Positions 28,040 to 28,219 of a DNA stretch of 28,219 nucleotides are shown piece after piece. Positions within the stretch are counted from its first letter, which is position 1. Each line of letters opens with the position of its first letter. A program made the translations under genes and the position numbers. A model generated the notes under the pieces. That model was not told the DNA's origin. It saw nothing but the letters and a program-made list of their open reading frames with translations, and did no database searches. This DNA comes from a virus, in IMG/VR virus record IMGVR_UViG_3300042397_000782, positions 1 to 28,219 of that record, one strand, 5' to 3'.

Positions 28040-28101
28040 TTCTTTGGTTTTTTAGGTTTTGGCATTGTTGCCGCTTTAACAATTTGAGTACAAGGTCCCA
28101 T
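28036..28101 (-). CDS. 21 aa leader peptide at the start of the operon
   Basis: The frame starts MGPCTQIVKAATMPKPKKPK, right behind the divergent promoter, and overlaps the next ATG by four bases (ATGA). Its tail is Lys/Pro-rich like its neighbours. It may be a real short basic protein or a translated leader that couples to the 44 aa gene. Too short for certainty. Confidence 0.4.
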   Translation of the reverse strand: MGPCTQIVKAATMPKPKKPKK

Positions 28102-28108
28102 AATTTTG

Positions 28109-28116
28109 TAATTTTG
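28109..28116 (+). promoter_or_regulatory. Candidate -7 element for the plus-strand gene
   Basis: TAATTTTG matches TAnnTTTG and occurs twice in tandem (28101 and 28109). For the second copy a TTTG at 28083-28086 lies 22 bases upstream, acceptable for the Bacteroidota -33. The ATG of the plus gene is 25 bases downstream. Confidence 0.4.
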
Positions 28117-28123
28117 TTACGTA

Positions 28124-28131
28124 CAAATATA
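28124..28131 (-). promoter_or_regulatory. Promoter of the long leftward operon
   Basis: The minus strand reads TATATTTG, a match to TAnnTTTG, 22 bases upstream of the ATG at 28101, with an upstream TTTG 17 bases away inside the start of the plus-strand gene. It is the best leftward promoter for the virion and lysis operon. Confidence 0.5.
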
Positions 28132-28141
28132 TTAAAATTCA

Positions 28142-28219
28142 ATGAAATCAAATTACCTAAAATATTGGAGAGTAATACGCCAATACGTGAAAGTCCGATA
28201 CGGACTCAACCAAGCAGAC
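28142..28219 (+). CDS. Start of divergent gene, possibly winged-helix (MarR-like) regulator, partial
   Basis: The only plus-strand gene seen, cut by the right edge after 26 codons: MKSNYLKYWRVIRQYVKVRY then GLNQAD. I recall similar N-termini (KYWRV.R..K..YGL...DLDML) in winged-helix MarR-like phage proteins of this group, but 26 residues cannot decide it. It faces away from the leftward operon and shares its promoter region. If a regulator, it could control the early/late switch. Confidence 0.5.
   Translation, partial: MKSNYLKYWRVIRQYVKVRYGLNQAD

Noticed and set aside
27774-28087. Plus-strand frames rich in Phe/Leu opposite the basic gene cluster
   Set aside because: They are complements of Lys/Ala-rich codons (AAA/AAG giving TTT/CTT), hence apparent hydrophobic proteins without real support.
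1-28219. tRNA genes, integrase, attachment sites or diversity-generating retroelement
   Set aside because: No cloverleaf-like sequence, recombinase frame, reverse transcriptase or template/variable repeat pair was visible on reading.

Overview
The window is the structural, packaging and lysis part of a tailed-phage genome whose host is very likely in the Bacteroidota (Flavobacteriia-like). Evidence for the host: starts are almost never preceded by a Shine-Dalgarno sequence but by A-rich leaders; several intergenic gaps carry the Bacteroidota -7 element TAnnTTTG; and the C-terminus of one tail fibre uses a repeat style (KGVLLPRMT...) common in that phylum. TerL (745 aa), portal (811 aa), capsid protein (473 aa) and the connector genes after it look like the head module of crAss-like and Cellulophaga-type phages. 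This rests on pattern recognition, not a database search. No tRNA, CRISPR array, insertion sequence, integrase or replication gene is visible.

Everything except the last 78 bases is read on the minus strand, so transcription runs from right to left. Right end (28101 to 26843): a cluster of small genes. Four of its five proteins are very basic (21, 44, 96 and 111 aa); the fifth, of 134 aa, is not. Two of the larger basic ones resemble small DUF5754/DUF5872-type proteins. Next (26754 to 24760): a small holin candidate, a 55 aa protein, a spike-base-like protein, a single-TM protein, a 41 aa basic peptide, an M15 peptidase endolysin and a two-TM protein, mostly overlapping or abutting. Then come two giant tail fibres (1889 and 2405 aa), the second ending in an S74 self-cleaving chaperone domain, followed by five small or medium genes, probably fibre accessory or virion proteins.

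The head module follows: a protein with two tandem GroES-like domains, a small-terminase candidate, TerL, portal, a scaffold-like protein, the major capsid protein, a 247 aa protein, a 246 aa connector-like protein and the start of a second connector-like protein cut off by the left edge. Two good intrinsic terminators flank the 247 aa gene, so the head genes appear to be transcribed in blocks.

At the right edge a plus-strand gene starts divergently. The two facing -7 elements sit so close that the promoters overlap, which could act as a switch between the two arms of the genome.

I found no wholly new system. The features most worth a second look are the tandem GroES-like protein, the basic-protein cluster, a 16-base palindrome found three times, the exact 348-base periodicity in one fibre gene, and a 78 aa protein that copies the N-terminal adapter of the 1889 aa fibre.
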